Shown here: positions 1 to 14,000 of the stretch, in pieces
Numbering within the stretch: the stretch's first letter is position 1
How the letters are laid out: every line of letters starts with the position of its first letter
Assembly: GCF_037975245.1 (NCBI RefSeq)
Contig: NC_092568.1
Location: 2,914,001 to 2,978,000 of the forward strand
Length of the DNA: 64,000 bases
Source of the DNA: Apostichopus japonicus
Lineage: Eukaryota; Echinodermata; Holothuroidea; Aspidochirotida; Stichopodidae
Direction: 5' to 3'
Position numbers and translations under genes: made by a program
The notes under the pieces: generated by a model
Database searches by the model: none
Told to the model about the DNA's origin: nothing
Seen by the model: only the letters and a program-made list of their open reading frames with translations

Positions 1-55
1 AAAAAGAAAAGAAGGAGAAAGAAAAAAAAATATTGGATAAACGTTTAGAAGTTTA

Positions 56-253
56 TTATATTTGATCAGTATGCTCGAACGGTTCAAAATGAACTTTATC
101 GGTTGTCGGGTAAATGTTGCCTATGGCAGTATATAGCTCCGCGCTTTTATTAGTTACAGCAATGTGTGTGACAATTTGACAAAACAACCATAACAAGAAT
201 AGGCCTATAAGCGAACGTTGAATCGTTTTGACAAAAGATATTATAACACTCAT
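56..253 (-). CDS. Candidate N-terminal exon of a membrane protein (weak)
   Basis: A 65-codon open frame read leftward. It starts MSVIISFVKTIQRS, then has one strongly hydrophobic stretch (SLIGLFLLWLFCQIVTHIAV, about residues 14-33) after a short basic head. This is the arrangement of a signal anchor as found in type II Golgi enzymes such as glycosyltransferases and sulfotransferases. The rest (about 32 residues) is hydrophilic and the frame ends at a stop 56 bases from the window edge. I recognise no family and see no strong splice donor before the stop. It may be a first coding exon of a gene lying to the left, or chance. The balanced composition and membrane topology are the only support. 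Confidence 0.2.
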   Translation of the reverse strand: MSVIISFVKTIQRSLIGLFLLWLFCQIVTHIAVTNKSAELYTAIGNIYPTTDKVHFEPFEHTDQI

Positions 254-2784
254 TTATTCCAGAATAGAATCCACGTCGTGGTTATATTTGCACTAGAAGT
301 TGTAAATGATTCAATAAAGACAATAAACATCAAAAGAGTTAAGTAAATAAAAAGGAAAAAAAAAGAAACTCCGAAGGGAATTGTCTCGGCAAGTTAGGAA
401 CTAGACAGTGAGTCTCTCTAAATGAAAATACTTTGAGGCTATATTTTATGAATATAATCGGATTGTAAAAAAAAAAAATTACAAATACAAATACAAAAGA
501 GTTAAACTAATATAGGTTCTCCTTTTTCTTATATATATATTTGTTCACCCCTCAAAGTTATTTCAATAGACAGAACTGACGACTAGGTTGAGCGTGCTTA
601 TTTGGAACAGGTCGTTCTCAAATCACAATCAAATGTTGGAGGAAAGGCTCTCCTGGGGAGAATGGCTTGTTTTTCTTCAAGATCGAGAGTATCAAGGAGT
701 CTGCGTATATAGTCCGTTGGTTTCATTGTGTATATGTACAATATGAGAGTTCATGTGGCGACAGAAAGTATATCCATGCCCAGTTATGTGGGAATTAAAA
801 CTGATCCGTTACTTACACAAGTTGTCATTATGGCTACGAATACAAAACAAAAGGATTAAACAAATAGAGAGAAAAAAGTCGCTGGGATATCATTACAACA
901 AAAGAGAAAGACAAAACGAAAGAAGAACAGAACGAGGAGCCTTTTGTGTTTTGTTTGAGGATGTCACAGAAAGCCCCCATTGAAAATATGTTGCATGCTG
1001 TCTGTAAGGTTGTGAATCAAATTAACAATACTTCTATTAGTTTTCGCGGAACCAAATTGATTAACAATAGTTTTATTAGTTTTCACGGAACCATATTGTC
1101 GTATGAAAGATATTCAAAAGTGTACTTTTTTGCACACAAAAAAAGAAGAAAAAAAAAAGAAGCTCCTTTAACCCTTATTCTAGACTTGCTCTGTGGTTAA
1201 CGCTATAAAAACGAAATGGCAAGTAAAATAGTTCATGGTGACAAAGTAGTTGACAAAGCATGATTTATGATTAAAATAAATACAAATTTGGCGTCCCTTA
1301 AACTGTATGGACCTATTGTCACCGCAGTATGGCGTCAACTTCAAAAGTCGTAAATACTTCTTCCAACCAATGATAATATGATGAGTACACAGTTTCACTA
1401 CTGTAACATCGTTTCGGCACGTTCGAGTCGTTTTAACTTTATGTACTGTCTCTTCAGCATTGACAGAACTTTCATTCATGCGGAAGAAGGCAAAAAATCT
1501 TTTACAACTTTAGAGAAAAGTGGCTCTCGAGTGTAGAGTCTAACGACCTAAGTACTTGAGACGTTTTGATTTATCGTAGAATAAATACGGTTTTGGCGTC
1601 TCATAAACTGGACCTATGGCAACAAACCGGTGGCGTCAGTTTCACCTCGTAGTGGTCGTAAATATCTTTATATAACATATATGGAGATAAATTAACAGTC
1701 TTCAAACACTAAACGTTTGCGGATAAATTGTTTATCTCTTCTAATATATGTTAAAATATCTAAATGGAGACATTAAGCACTCAATAACTTAACCAATATA
1801 AGTTGTCAACACCGACTATTGGTTTTTGATCACGTTTCGTTCTATGGGTCCATCCGTACATGGTCATACCGTCTCGCCAAACCGGTATATCCCGATATTA
1901 TTGTTAGGACTGTAACGTCATTCATAATCAACCGCAGTGACCTATAATGCAGTGATATATAGAAGAGTCACCCTGTACAGTATTATTGTAAATATATGTA
2001 GGCAATATTTGACTGTTTGGTTACACATTCACAATGTCATCGGCTCCAAAGAGGTAACAATAGTAATGATCAAAACTATATTTGTTGATGTATGTTTAAT
2101 TGGGTGTAACCATTTTCAATGTTTATTTGAGATTGCCATAAAAGGGTCAAAGAGCATGTGTGCGCTATCAGTATGTACGTGCATGCACAAATATATTTAC
2201 TCTCATTGAATGTTATTCATATTAAAGGAATGACAATGACGTGCAGTTTTATTTTGGATTTGTGTTAATCTAACAATCACGTGACGTCCTAATGATTCTT
2301 AACAATTAGCTATTTCATCATCCAAAACACAAACCGTAGGTGAGACTTACAAGAAACTCTGTTTAGTGTGCTGTCCTATTCCATTTAATGTGGAAATTAA
2401 TTATTTGAACGGTTACATCGATACTTTCGTATTTACAGGGTATATACTTCTACATGAAGTCATTTTACCGATGAGACCCTCAGGGCATATCCTCTCTGTT
2501 TTGCTAAAAAATCTTCTTTGTGTTCTCATACGCATATCCTCTTCGTTTTGTTCAAATATTATTTTATACATCCCTCCGTGTATCTTCTTTGCTTATGTTC
2601 TCATACGCATATCCCCATCTGTTATGTTCCCATGTAGTACGGTGTGAAAAAAATGTAATAATGCGTATACGTGCGTTTGCGTCACTTGACCTGACCCGGA
2701 ACTACGATTCAATCTTCATCTCTGTCAAAAATGATGTCACAATTTCATCATTTAACCGATTTCTACTTGTTTCCTCTTACTCAG
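254..2784. other. Non-genic stretch upstream of the P450 exons
   Basis: I see no coding exon here on either strand. It contains A-rich runs, a 39-bp tandem duplication (1022-1060 and 1061-1099), a diverged direct repeat (1275-1360 and 1580-1667, sharing 'TTTGGCGTC...GGCGTCA' words that recur near 17400), and a short triplicated 'GCATATCC' motif at about 2484, 2532 and 2607. The first two coding exons expected for a CYP2-type P450 (membrane anchor and proline-rich hinge) were searched for here and not found. Confidence 0.5.
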
Positions 2785-4847
2785 GAATCGTGTCCGCTGA
2801 CTATGGTTCCATCTGGAGAGAACAGCGAAGGTTCACCCTACAGACTCTCCGTAACTTTGGTTTCGGTAAACAGAGTTTTGAAGGTAACATACAGGAAGAG
2901 ATTGTCCACATGTTGGATGCATTCGGTGAGACCACTTGTAAACCATTTAACGCGAACCATATCATGGAGACATCAGTATCCAACGTCGTCTGCAGCATCA
3001 ATTTCGGCCAACGATTCCAATACGACGATCCATGTTTCCGCAAGCTCGTCCAGTCGATATACCGATTCTCAGAGATCGGTACCAATGCATCGGCCGTCAA
3101 CTACTTTCCGATTCTTCGACGATTACCGTTCCCTGAACTGAAGGAAGTTTACGAAATTGAGAAGACGATGAAGGACTTCATGTACGGAATGATCGAAAAC
3201 CATAAAAATACGAAGAAACCCGGAATCAACCGAGACCTGATCGACGGCTACCTTCATGAAATAGATCGGAGGAAGCAGGAGGGTTTGAACGATGAAGCCA
3301 GTCGCTCCTTCAACGAGGTCTATCTCTACCATACCCTCAGTGATCTCCTCTTTGCTGGTACTGAGACGATGAGTTCAACCCTCAGATGGGGCATCCTCTA
3401 CATGATCAAGTTCCCTCATATCCAAGCCAAGGTAAGCTGCCCATATTCGATCACTTACACACACATGCACTTACAGACAGGCGCAGAAAGTTGGTATAAC
3501 TTGATGAGGGCGTTATGTTTTCAGAAGGCATCCAATTTTTGAAAGTGGATGTGTACCTTCTTTGCTCATTTTAAACGACCATGTATACGCCCTCACGGGA
3601 AAATTATTTGAAACTGCGTTTCTCTTTTCATAATTACCCTTATTTCGTTTGTGTGTTTGTTTTAATTAAGACGGTCCTCATTAAACTCTGTTATCTTCAT
3701 AGGTCCAAGAGGAATTGGATTCAGTGGTCTTAGGTGATGAACTCCCCAGTTGGCGTCAACGTAACAAGTTACCGTACACTGAAGCAACTCTAATGGAGGT
3801 GCAACGTATGGCGAATATAACAGCTATTGGATTCCCACATAAAACGACTGAAGATACACAACTCTTCGATTACTTCGTCCCAAAAGATACATCTGTTTTC
3901 ATTAATCTTTACTCCGTCCATGTTGATCCAACTCAATGGTCCAAGCCCGACGAATTTAATCCCGAGAGATTCTTGACGGAAGAGAAGAAAGTTTACAATC
4001 ATCCAGCGCTCATGCCATTCTCTGCAGGTAGGTATCTTTATATGAAGAAGTGGTTGAAAATGAGGGCAAGACGATGGGAAGAGGGAAGAGGGAGGGTGGG
4101 GGGGGGGGGAGGAGAGATGAACGGGTGGAATGTATACACATGTACAGTTGTCTTGCTGTTATCCGCAAGTAGATGTCTTTGTAAAATTATTTAGAGTATG
4201 AGGACTGGGCATGCAAGATGCGGTTAGAATGGCATAGATGGATTGCATGGTCCGCGGCCATTCAACACTCATTCCGTACTTAGATGTTATTTGTTAGTAA
4301 ATAAATAAATACGTGGGGACAGGGTCCAATGTATCGAATGGGAGAGGAGGAGGAGGGGGGGGGGGTTGTAGCGTGGATAGAAAAGGTTGTTACCGTCCAA
4401 CGTTCTACTGGGTATGTGTCATACATGACATCGTTTGAGAGAGGAAACCGAGGGGGTGAGGTGGGGTGATTACAAGATTATTTGCTCCTCAAAAACCTCA
4501 TATTAAGTTTCCACATGCCGATACGCTATGCATCGATTTTCAATGTTCAAGTAAATCGAAACTTGGTTATTATGTCTTTTCTGCAATTTGCATTACGCAT
4601 TATGATGCTAATTATTTTATAAGCATATATCCATTAATATGTTTTATCTTCTGATTATTCTCCTTCAGGTAAGAGAGCTTGTCCGGGTGAAAATCTTGCC
4701 AAGATGCAGCTGTTTCTCTTCTTTTCCGCCATCTTGAAGAAATTCCGATTGACCACAACGCCCTCTAATCCAAACCCAAGCCTGGAGAAGCATTATGCTA
4801 TCAGTCTTTGTCCCAGTCCATTCGAAGTATGTGCTTACCCTAGGTAA
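2785..4847 (+). CDS. Cytochrome P450, CYP2 clan (3' part of gene, three exons)
   Basis: Heme-thiolate monooxygenase of the ER membrane; the substrate cannot be told from sequence. Exons: 2785-3431, 3703-4027 and 4669-4847 (stop TAA 4845-4847), all with AG/GT borders and phases that join cleanly (0, then 1). The first starts GIVSADYGSIWREQRRF (helix C WxxxR) and carries the I-helix oxygen-binding motif AGTETMSS. The second has the ExxR pair (EATLMEVQR) and NPERF. The third gives FSAGKRACPGE, the heme loop with the cysteine ligand, split by the FSAG|KR phase-1 intron typical of CYP2 genes. About 383 residues are present where CYP2 proteins have about 490-500. The N-terminal ~110 residues, expected in two exons joined in phase 1 before 2785, were not found, so the gene either extends left of the window or is truncated. 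No internal stop or frameshift. Confidence 0.9.
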
Positions 4848-6541
4848 CTATACGATATGAAGGTAACAATACTATATGAAGGTAACTATAGTATATGAAG
4901 AATACCAAAGCCGACTATTGGAATATACTTGGGTTCGGGCTAAATAACCCTTGTTGTGGATGATAGAGGTGCATGATTATTTGTGGGGAGGGGGACTGGG
5001 TGGGGTATGTTGAGTGAATGAAACGCCATTTTACGCCATAAATCTGGTGTTGACTGTGTTTGGGTGAAAGTCGTTTTGACCAATTAGAACATTTAAAAAT
5101 CATCCAATTATAGTTTTACCCAGAAAGATGTGAGGACATAGATTACGTAACAACTGTACTTATTACTTCAGTGTTGCAGTTTAGTTAACGTAAGGTTATA
5201 ATGCTGTTACTGCATCAGTACGTTAGTATCATCGTGGATCAGTTAAAGCTGTTTGATTAACGTACACTGGCTGTATATCTTGAGTGATTTTTCTTTTTTA
5301 AAGTATCATTGTGGAATTCCGTATTATTTCGGCTGCATTACCGACATTACTGTAACCTAGCTATAAGTATTACTGCAGTGTATATATAGTAGCCTATCAC
5401 GGTATCTATCTGCGTTATATATGTTGATACAGCCGTTTAAGTATCGGTTGATACCGCCAGAGATATAATCTGCCAACGGTGAAGACGTTTTCGCAATGTT
5501 GACTTTTCATGAAGTTGTTGGAATCGCATGTTTGTGTTTGTTTGTCCGTCTGTTTTGACTAAATTGTGATAACTACTGAAGATGTTTATCTGAGATCTGT
5601 TCTCTAACATTCATGATACTACAAGTTAATTCATTCGTTGTATCACAGGGCATTCACCTAGATATGTTTCTAGGTTATACTAATCATTGACTTTTGACAA
5701 GAAAACTTAACTATATTTGTGACTTGGAAAACAAAGCATGTCTTCTAGATTTATTTATTTATTTTATTTTAATTTCTCAACTTTAAATATAGTCTTGCTG
5801 GTCTAGACTGAAAAGAAAAACAATGTAAATTTTGTACAGAAATGACTACGAATATTGAAATTTGGTATATATAGCCTATGAATAATGATTTTTCATTGAC
5901 ATTTCCGGGCAAAATTTAAACTACATATATATCACGCATTCATATATCTTAACATGTTACTTTTTTACTATTTACTATTGGCATTTGATAGAAATTTTAT
6001 TACTAAATTTCTCAGACGTCATAATAAAAAGAACTCTCTCAGTCCGAATGAAAAATATTGCAACCAAATTAACTGCCTGCGTATAATGGTATTCATTATA
6101 ACCAATCGTTTATGCTTTGAAAAGGAAGTTTTGTTAAATTTTCTTTAAGATTAAAAAGGTATTTGTTTGATCCCTGATTCTAAACGGTTGTAAATTTAGT
6201 GATATTTATAACCGGGATTTTTTAGCATTTTCAAATTACAGGGATCAAGATTTCGTTCTGAACTTTGGAGTTTTTAAAAAAAAAATTCTAGCAGCCATTT
6301 CAACAGTATTATCTAGACACGATTTTTGATGAATATGCATGAACCTTAGGGGCTAACAAATATGCAAAGGATAGCTATTAAATATAGTATACTATGCATT
6401 TTATTAACATCATTGTAACATATATAAACATGCCAGTTGTTAAAATATCCCAACCAAGTTTCAGCACCTCTTTTGAGGAATTAACCAGCTTTGTTCATTT
6501 GAATATATCTATCTATCCATATATATCTCTCTCTCTATCTA
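4848..6541. other. Intergenic, no gene seen
   Basis: AT-rich downstream flank of the P450 gene. It holds only short random open frames and a run of TCTATCTA/TATATCTCTC leading into the (TA)n tract. I see no exon-like frame with splice sites and no recognisable RNA gene. Confidence 0.5.
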
Positions 6542-7790
<1,249 letters not shown>

Positions 7791-8640
7791 CACTCAAAAA
7801 AATGAAGTGTTGAAAAGTAATCGATAAGTGTTATATCAAACACTTCAGCCTAGCTCGTACAGGGACAACACCCTCCTTGCTAATTTTACACTTTCCGAGT
7901 GTTGAAAATCTAACACCTCGCTGGTGTTGAATTTATCAACACTTGCAGGTGTCATTGTCACACCCAGTCCCCTAAATTTATCTCTTCAAAGGTGTTTATT
8001 ACTCAGTTGATGGGAGAGCTGTAGTAACACCACATGTCTGGCTATTCTTACACTTTTTGCGTGTTGAATATAGCCAACACCTTACTGATGTTCAATTGAC
8101 AATTGCAGGTGAAATTGCAAACCCCAAATCCCATAAATATAACACTTACACTCAAAAAACGTGATACACAGGTTAAGTAAAATTATACTTAATTTTCATG
8201 TGAAATAAGAACACTTAAACATTTAAGTAAAAGTTACTTAACTGCTGGTTTGTACAGTTTTACATGTTTATTATGTAACGCAAATACAACACTGTTATGT
8301 AAAATTTTGCCAGAGAAGTTTACATAGCACCCATTTAGTAAATATTTTATACAGGTTTTAGGTTAATTATTACCTAGTAATTAGGTAAACAATATATGGA
8401 TGCATGTTTGAATCGCTCACAGCAGAGAGGTACATTTAAGAGAGAGCAAAAAGCAATGACAATACAAACAATTCAGAATGTGCGATTTTCAGCAATTAAG
8501 AACCCTACTACCTTCCTATTCCAGAGGTCCATATATTATATCCCATTAAATGTAAAATAAACAATTTAGGCTATAAAAGTACTGTCTTGTGGAATGAAGT
8601 CAACTTAAAAGTGCCAACATTTTCAATTGCTACAGTTCAG

Positions 8641-9142
8641 TTACTTGGTCTTTATTGTTTGCGCATGCCTTTTGGTATTCCAGATTAAACACAAAGAAAC
8701 AATTCTTCCCAAAGTCAATTTCAAATACGCAACAACTTTAGAGAAATTCTGATCCATGGGATGAAAAAACATGGAGTGCTGTGTATGATGACTGCTACAC
8801 TACAGTGACTATGTATTTGTTGTTGGCAAATGCCTTTTGGTATTCCAGATTAAACACAAGAAACAACTCTTCCCAAAGTCAATTTCAAATAGGCAACAAC
8901 TTTAGAAATATGCTGATCCGTGGGATGAGAAAACGTAGAGTGCTGTCTCTGATGACTGCTACACTGCAGTTACTTTGTCTTTGTTGTTGGCTCGTGCCCT
9001 TGGTATTCCAAATTAAACACAAAGAAACAACTCTTCCCAAAGACAATTCCAAATAAGCAACAACTTTACATACATTCTGATCCGTGAGATGAGGAAACGT
9101 GGAGTGCTGTCTATGACAACTGCTAAACTGCAGTTTCTTTGT
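8641..9142. repeat. Tandem repeat, period about 167 bp, three copies
   Basis: Units begin near 8641, 8814 and 8979, with a partial fourth from 9143. Each contains TTGGTATTCCA, AATTAAACACAA, CTCTTCCCAAAG and GGAGTGCTGT-like blocks. The repeat runs into the 3' end of the minus-strand exon at 9123, so it seems to have grown from sequence around that exon's stop codon. Confidence 0.8.
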
Positions 9143-9451
9143 CTTTTTTGTTGGCACGGTAAGCATAAAAATCTCGAATCTGGTTGCACTTCACACCACC
9201 AGGCAACTGGTTGACAACTTTTTGGAAAAATTCCCAGGCACCGAAACTTGCAATTTGGTATAATTCAGATTTAACGCGTAGAATCATTTGAAGCAACATC
9301 AATGGCTTCATAAATGTCCTCTCGGGTAGCGCATGTCTCTCGATGATCACAAATGACTGCTGAGGATGTATTTTGCTTCCTCCAAGAAGTAACACATATT
9401 GCTGAGGTCTTTCTGAAATCTTTTGCAAATAGAATTCCAAGTTGATGCTAC
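9123..9451 (-). CDS. Terminal exon of an unassigned repeat-associated protein
   Basis: Read on the minus strand, a good polypyrimidine acceptor (TTTTCTTTGTTACTTAG) opens an exon of about 108 codons ending at a TAG (9123-9125). The frame is well mixed in composition, with blocks LEFYLQKISERPQQYVLLLG, QQSFVIIERHALPERTF and AWEFFQKVVNQLP. The pattern (hydrophobic P-x-x-x-LLG, then Q-x-FVIIE, then a helical tail) reminds me of a C-terminal domain common in uncharacterised, multicopy proteins of fish and marine invertebrates, but I cannot name a family. It lies inside the 7791-11009 element, so it may be element-encoded or captured. Upstream exons were not identified; they would lie at higher coordinates. 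Confidence 0.45.
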
Positions 9452-9974
9452 CTAAGTAACAAAGAAAAGAAAAGAAAATTCCCATCAAAATGAAGTTGTG
9501 TTAAAACATTCTTGGAGCATAAGCAGTTATTTACATGTACCCCTCAAAAAACATTGACATTCCTAAAGAAAATGCACACAATTTAATCAGTTGTGGTTGC
9601 CTAGAAAGCCAGATGGCCTATAGTGATTCCTTGTAAAAACAGGAACTTGCATTAAACTTTCATCAGACAATGTAGGCAACTTTTACAACCAATGCATCAT
9701 GTTAAAACAATGCTCACTCCCATTGTATGCAATTGTGTAGATGGCTATGAACTATAACAGCTAGATCACTTCCATAATATCGCTAAATTATAGTTGGGCC
9801 TAGGTCTAAAAGTATCACCGATCCACATCAACTTCGGCCTACTTGCTACAACTTACCAGCTAAAATGGCAATAAGTGGTAATTATATATTGCATTACATG
9901 AATATATGTTTATCCCTTAGTAAGCATAGTACCAGCGTAACTATAGGCCCATGCCCGATGCTATTAAAAACAAA

Positions 9975-10240
9975 GTGGCTATTCTTACGACTGTTCGTAA
10001 GAATAATTTCCGATTACGCATGCGCAGTTGCTATTTTTATGACAGGAGTACTATTTTTTACGACCAGGAGTAACAATAATTTCCGGTTAGGGTTAGTGTT
10101 AGGATTGGGGTTTAGGGTTAAAGTTAGGGTTACCCCTACTACATGCGCAGTAGCTTTATTTACTTTACTGCGCTTGAATTCGCCTTTGTTGTAAGAATAG
10201 TTTATAAATGATTGTTACGACTAGTCGTAAGAATAGCCAC
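9975..10240. mobile_element. MITE with self-complementary termini and telomere-like core
   Basis: Inverted ends start GTGGCTATTCTTACGACT (9975-9992, exact complement at 10223-10240). Each end is itself nearly palindromic (TTCTTACGAC..TCGTAAGAAT). Both sides carry CTATTAAAAA (9961-9970 and 10244-10253), which looks like a 10-bp target duplication a few bases outside the repeat. The core at about 10073-10132 is a degenerate TTAGGG series. It is nested inside the larger 7791-11009 element. Confidence 0.75.
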
Positions 10241-11009
10241 GGCCTATTAAAAATGCATTGCCTTGAAATAGCCTCAGTATATCCTACTAGTATGCTACTA
10301 CTACTACTTAAAAAAGTGACTCGCAGGGTATACGAAGTTACGGTTAACGCCCAAAAGGAATAGAATGCACTAGGTTACATAAAAGGCCTAGACCAAAGAC
10401 CTCCATCAGTCCGTAGGCAATTCCGTTTAATTTTACTTGTATGTAGGTAACACAGATTCGTTGACAATTATGAGTTGACTATGACAAACAGAACCTAGCC
10501 TATTATATTAACTTATCGTATGACTTTAACGTTAGGTCTACGTAACGCAAGCGATTCAAATGCATTCGTCTACCCAACTTAGTCGTGGGTCTCTAAGCAT
10601 ATCTCGTTCTTTTCACGTTCACTTACATAATATCAAAACATACCTCCGAATTATTCAATCAATTCTTCTCCTATAACGTCATTTTCCATGCCATTGTAGC
10701 TCGTTATCGCACACTGAATATGTAACGTTATGTGGCTTGCACGTATGTATATGGCCGTGGTTACTATAGTACATTTAGTAACGATAAATGTTGTCAGTGG
10801 TTTAAACACTTAACTTGCACTAAGAATCCAGCTGATGGGAGGTTCGACCAATCGGAATGCTCGAACTGAAAGTACACTTTCTGCAGGTGTAAAAAATACA
10901 CGCTACATTATTTATGTAACCCTACTCAGGGTCAGAGTAACCCTTCAGGTGTAGGGTGAACGGTTACACCTGGAAAGTGTTCAAATTCAACACTCCATTT
11001 TTTTGCGTG

Positions 11010-14000
11010 TGGGGATATGGAGGTCGTTATTATTGCCGTTGATGTTATTCCTTAAATTTACAGCGAACAATTATCAGTGTTGTCATGACAACAAGTTTCT
11101 GAAACATGTGATATCATGTGAATAAGGATATAGCGAGCTACAATAGCCAGCCGTTCATTTCTTCAGTCTACGGCCCTGTTCGCCGAATTGCTTCCATGGT
11201 AGGCGACTATACATGGCAACTGAACAATACGTTGTGATATAGAAACTTGAAACTTCTTAAATTTCTAGAATTATAAATTTCCACAGCTTCTCATTCTCCG
11301 GTCAACTTATAACAGTAATTCGGTGAGGAAAATATATTTTAATAACAGGCAGTATCGAACGTGCTTTAGTTACCATGGTGACCAGTTTGTCCCATTTCTC
11401 AAATCTTCAATACTGCCTTTACTGATGGTTTTCTTTATCTTCTAAAAAACAGCATGGTTATCATGTTTGCAACGACAATGCATATCTTATGATTATTATG
11501 ATTGGATTAATTATAATGTCGCGTAACCTCGTTAGTTACTCACTTTCATACTTCGCCTATAGGCCTACAATCCGTCCATATATAATATGAGAAACATTTA
11601 AAAGAAAATTTTGCACACGAAAACCAAACAACTTGATCCACTAAGTGGCGCGTGCACACGATTTCAACTTCAAATTGGGGCATTCTGAGACATATATACA
11701 TTATAAATTGTACATCAAATATCATTTATGTCTAATCGCAAGGTTGAAAGTGGTGCAACCCCCCCCCCACCACCTGGATTCGCTCCTATTGTTGACATGG
11801 GCCCCGGAGGAGTCGTCCTTGACGATGGGGGCAAGGGCCGTGTAACCTCTCCCCACCCGAACCCCCTCTTGTGGCGCTTTCCCCTGAACCCAATTACAGC
11901 CCGAGTCACCAAATCACCCAAGTACCTTTACATCGAGACTGTACTCTTATGCGGATGATGACGGTGTTACGTCAGGTGAAGTTTTACACCTTTTATTACT
12001 ATCACTTTATAAAAATGTGTCCGCGGGAACAGATGAACCATATCCGTCGCGAATTTCCGGCCTTTTGGCTACGACCTTGTGTAGCATTATGTTCCGCTTC
12101 TATAGGGGAATAGTGATACACACCTGACGATGATCACACACTCTGTATGCAAGGGGACTGGGATTGAGAGCGAATCAAGTCGGTTCATTGTTTGGTTTTT
12201 CTTGGCCAGGTGCTTTCCTGGGTGACTTTTCTTAAACAGTACCGTACCTGTCATAACGTTAGTGAAGAGCATAACTAGTTGCATAACTTTTGAAAATGAA
12301 AATGCAAGTATCTACTGTAGTTAAGATTGACTGAACAAGTTTTAAATCATTATTATTTATTGGAGCGTGATTAACGAATTAGGCTTTATTACCCATGTAT
12401 TTTGGAATGTTTGGACATTATATAAAGACACATGTATAATGAACAGCTCATCTTCATCAAACGAAATTTGTATATAAAACCACCGTACGACATCAAAGGA
12501 ATTCTATGCATTGATTAGATCACACTTCAAACCTTCCTTGGAATTTTATGAATGAAATTTGTCCGTTGCCAGATGACAAATAATTGCTCAGAAATAGTTT
12601 ACAATGTCTGTCTCCTCATTTCAATTAAATTGTTCGAGAATAAAATGAATCTATTTATTAAAGAAAACGAACGAACCGTTTACTTAAACGGAACTTTATA
12701 TGTGTTGTTATCTCCTTCTCAATGGTTTCATCTTACGGAGCATGAAAGAATCGTTTGTTTCCACCCAAAATGGCGTAGAATGTAATATCACGTTTCTAAG
12801 CGAAATCGGTGTCGAATGAAACTTCACGTCACAAGTTGATGCTAAAGATGACATCCAGAGAAAGTCCATCCTGAACTGAGATATCGAACCGGATATGTGG
12901 AATTCATTCTGGCTGTTGATTCTTGATGGTCTTCTGTTTATTGTCCAAAACTATTTCACTTTAAGAACACATGCATCAATCATAGACCCACAATTCTTCT
13001 TTTACGTTCTATTACAAGTTTGACATGTTGAAGAATACAATATGGAGCATTCATAGACACTGATCAATATTGATCGTTTATCGCGTGACCTATTTCAGAG
13101 ACTTCAAATGCTTGTGTAACAGGGGTTACCTATAATTTAGGAAAGTTTAGGAAAATAAACAAATTCTTTCTTTCGTTCGGATTTAACTGCATCTCGTTCA
13201 CTTTCATACTTCATTTGGGGGAGGGGCAGGGGGTGGGGGAGAGGGGAGGGAAGAGGGGGTGATGGGGTGTGGGAAGGGGAAGGGGTGAAGTACCATGGGT
13301 GTGTGGAAGGATGTTATGTAGTTGAAATCACGTGGAATATAGGCCGATGGCTACCAAGTACACAACAGGAAATCAATAACTTTCCAAATTATACTTTTTT
13401 TCTACTTCGTCAGTTGTTAATAAACTGTTTCGTTAGCATGATCGGTGATTCACCAACCCTGTGCTCATCATCTTCACCCGTTATGCGATGATCGTGAACA
13501 ATCCCCCTGGGCCGACACAAAGAGGTTTATGAAGGAGCCTGTCTTCAAAAGAAAAACCCCATTACGTGATTTAGCGCAATATGCTGATTTCACAGTTGAG
13601 ATAAACAAGCAAAACGATTTTTTATTTTTCGTATAATAAATTCCACAATGCAATATACGAGTTGACTCTCCCAAATGTATTCTGTGAATTCAGGAGTTTC
13701 CCTGCACCGCGAGCTTGCCGCTCTTCTCTGTATAATTATCCCCCCCCCCCCTCCGTCTGTAAATACTCGCGGAAGGCAACTGAGGTAAGAGAATAACCAT
13801 GGAGGTGGTGGGGAGGGGGCGGGGTGTACGTTTAGGATTAGTAAACCCTTTAACGCGTTCATAGAACAATATATACAGGATTGATATAATACCCTTGGTA
13901 TAAACATAGCTTTATTTGAAACCAAAGTCCATCATGCATTAGCTCTATAAGTTATGACTTTGTATATTATTTGTATAACCACTGCAGTCAAATGGTTCGA

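Larger units (their letters stand above)
7791..11009. mobile_element. 3.2-kb inverted-repeat DNA element carrying a protein exon
   Basis: Ends are 24-bp inverted repeats: left 7791-7814 (begins CACTCAAAAAAATGAAG) and right 10986-11009 (complement begins CACGCAAAAAAATGGAG), 22 of 24 bases alike. Subterminal DNA is built of diverged direct copies of a ~95-bp unit rich in GTGTTGAA and ACTTGCAGGTGT words (about 7887-7981 and 8048-8142). A second CACTCAAAAAAC terminus at 8149 hints at a composite or nested insertion. Inside are a ~167-bp tandem repeat (8641-9142), a minus-strand exon (9123-9451) and a MITE (9975-10240). No transposase and no clear target-site duplication were found, so this is probably a non-autonomous copy. 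Superfamily not assigned. Confidence 0.65.
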
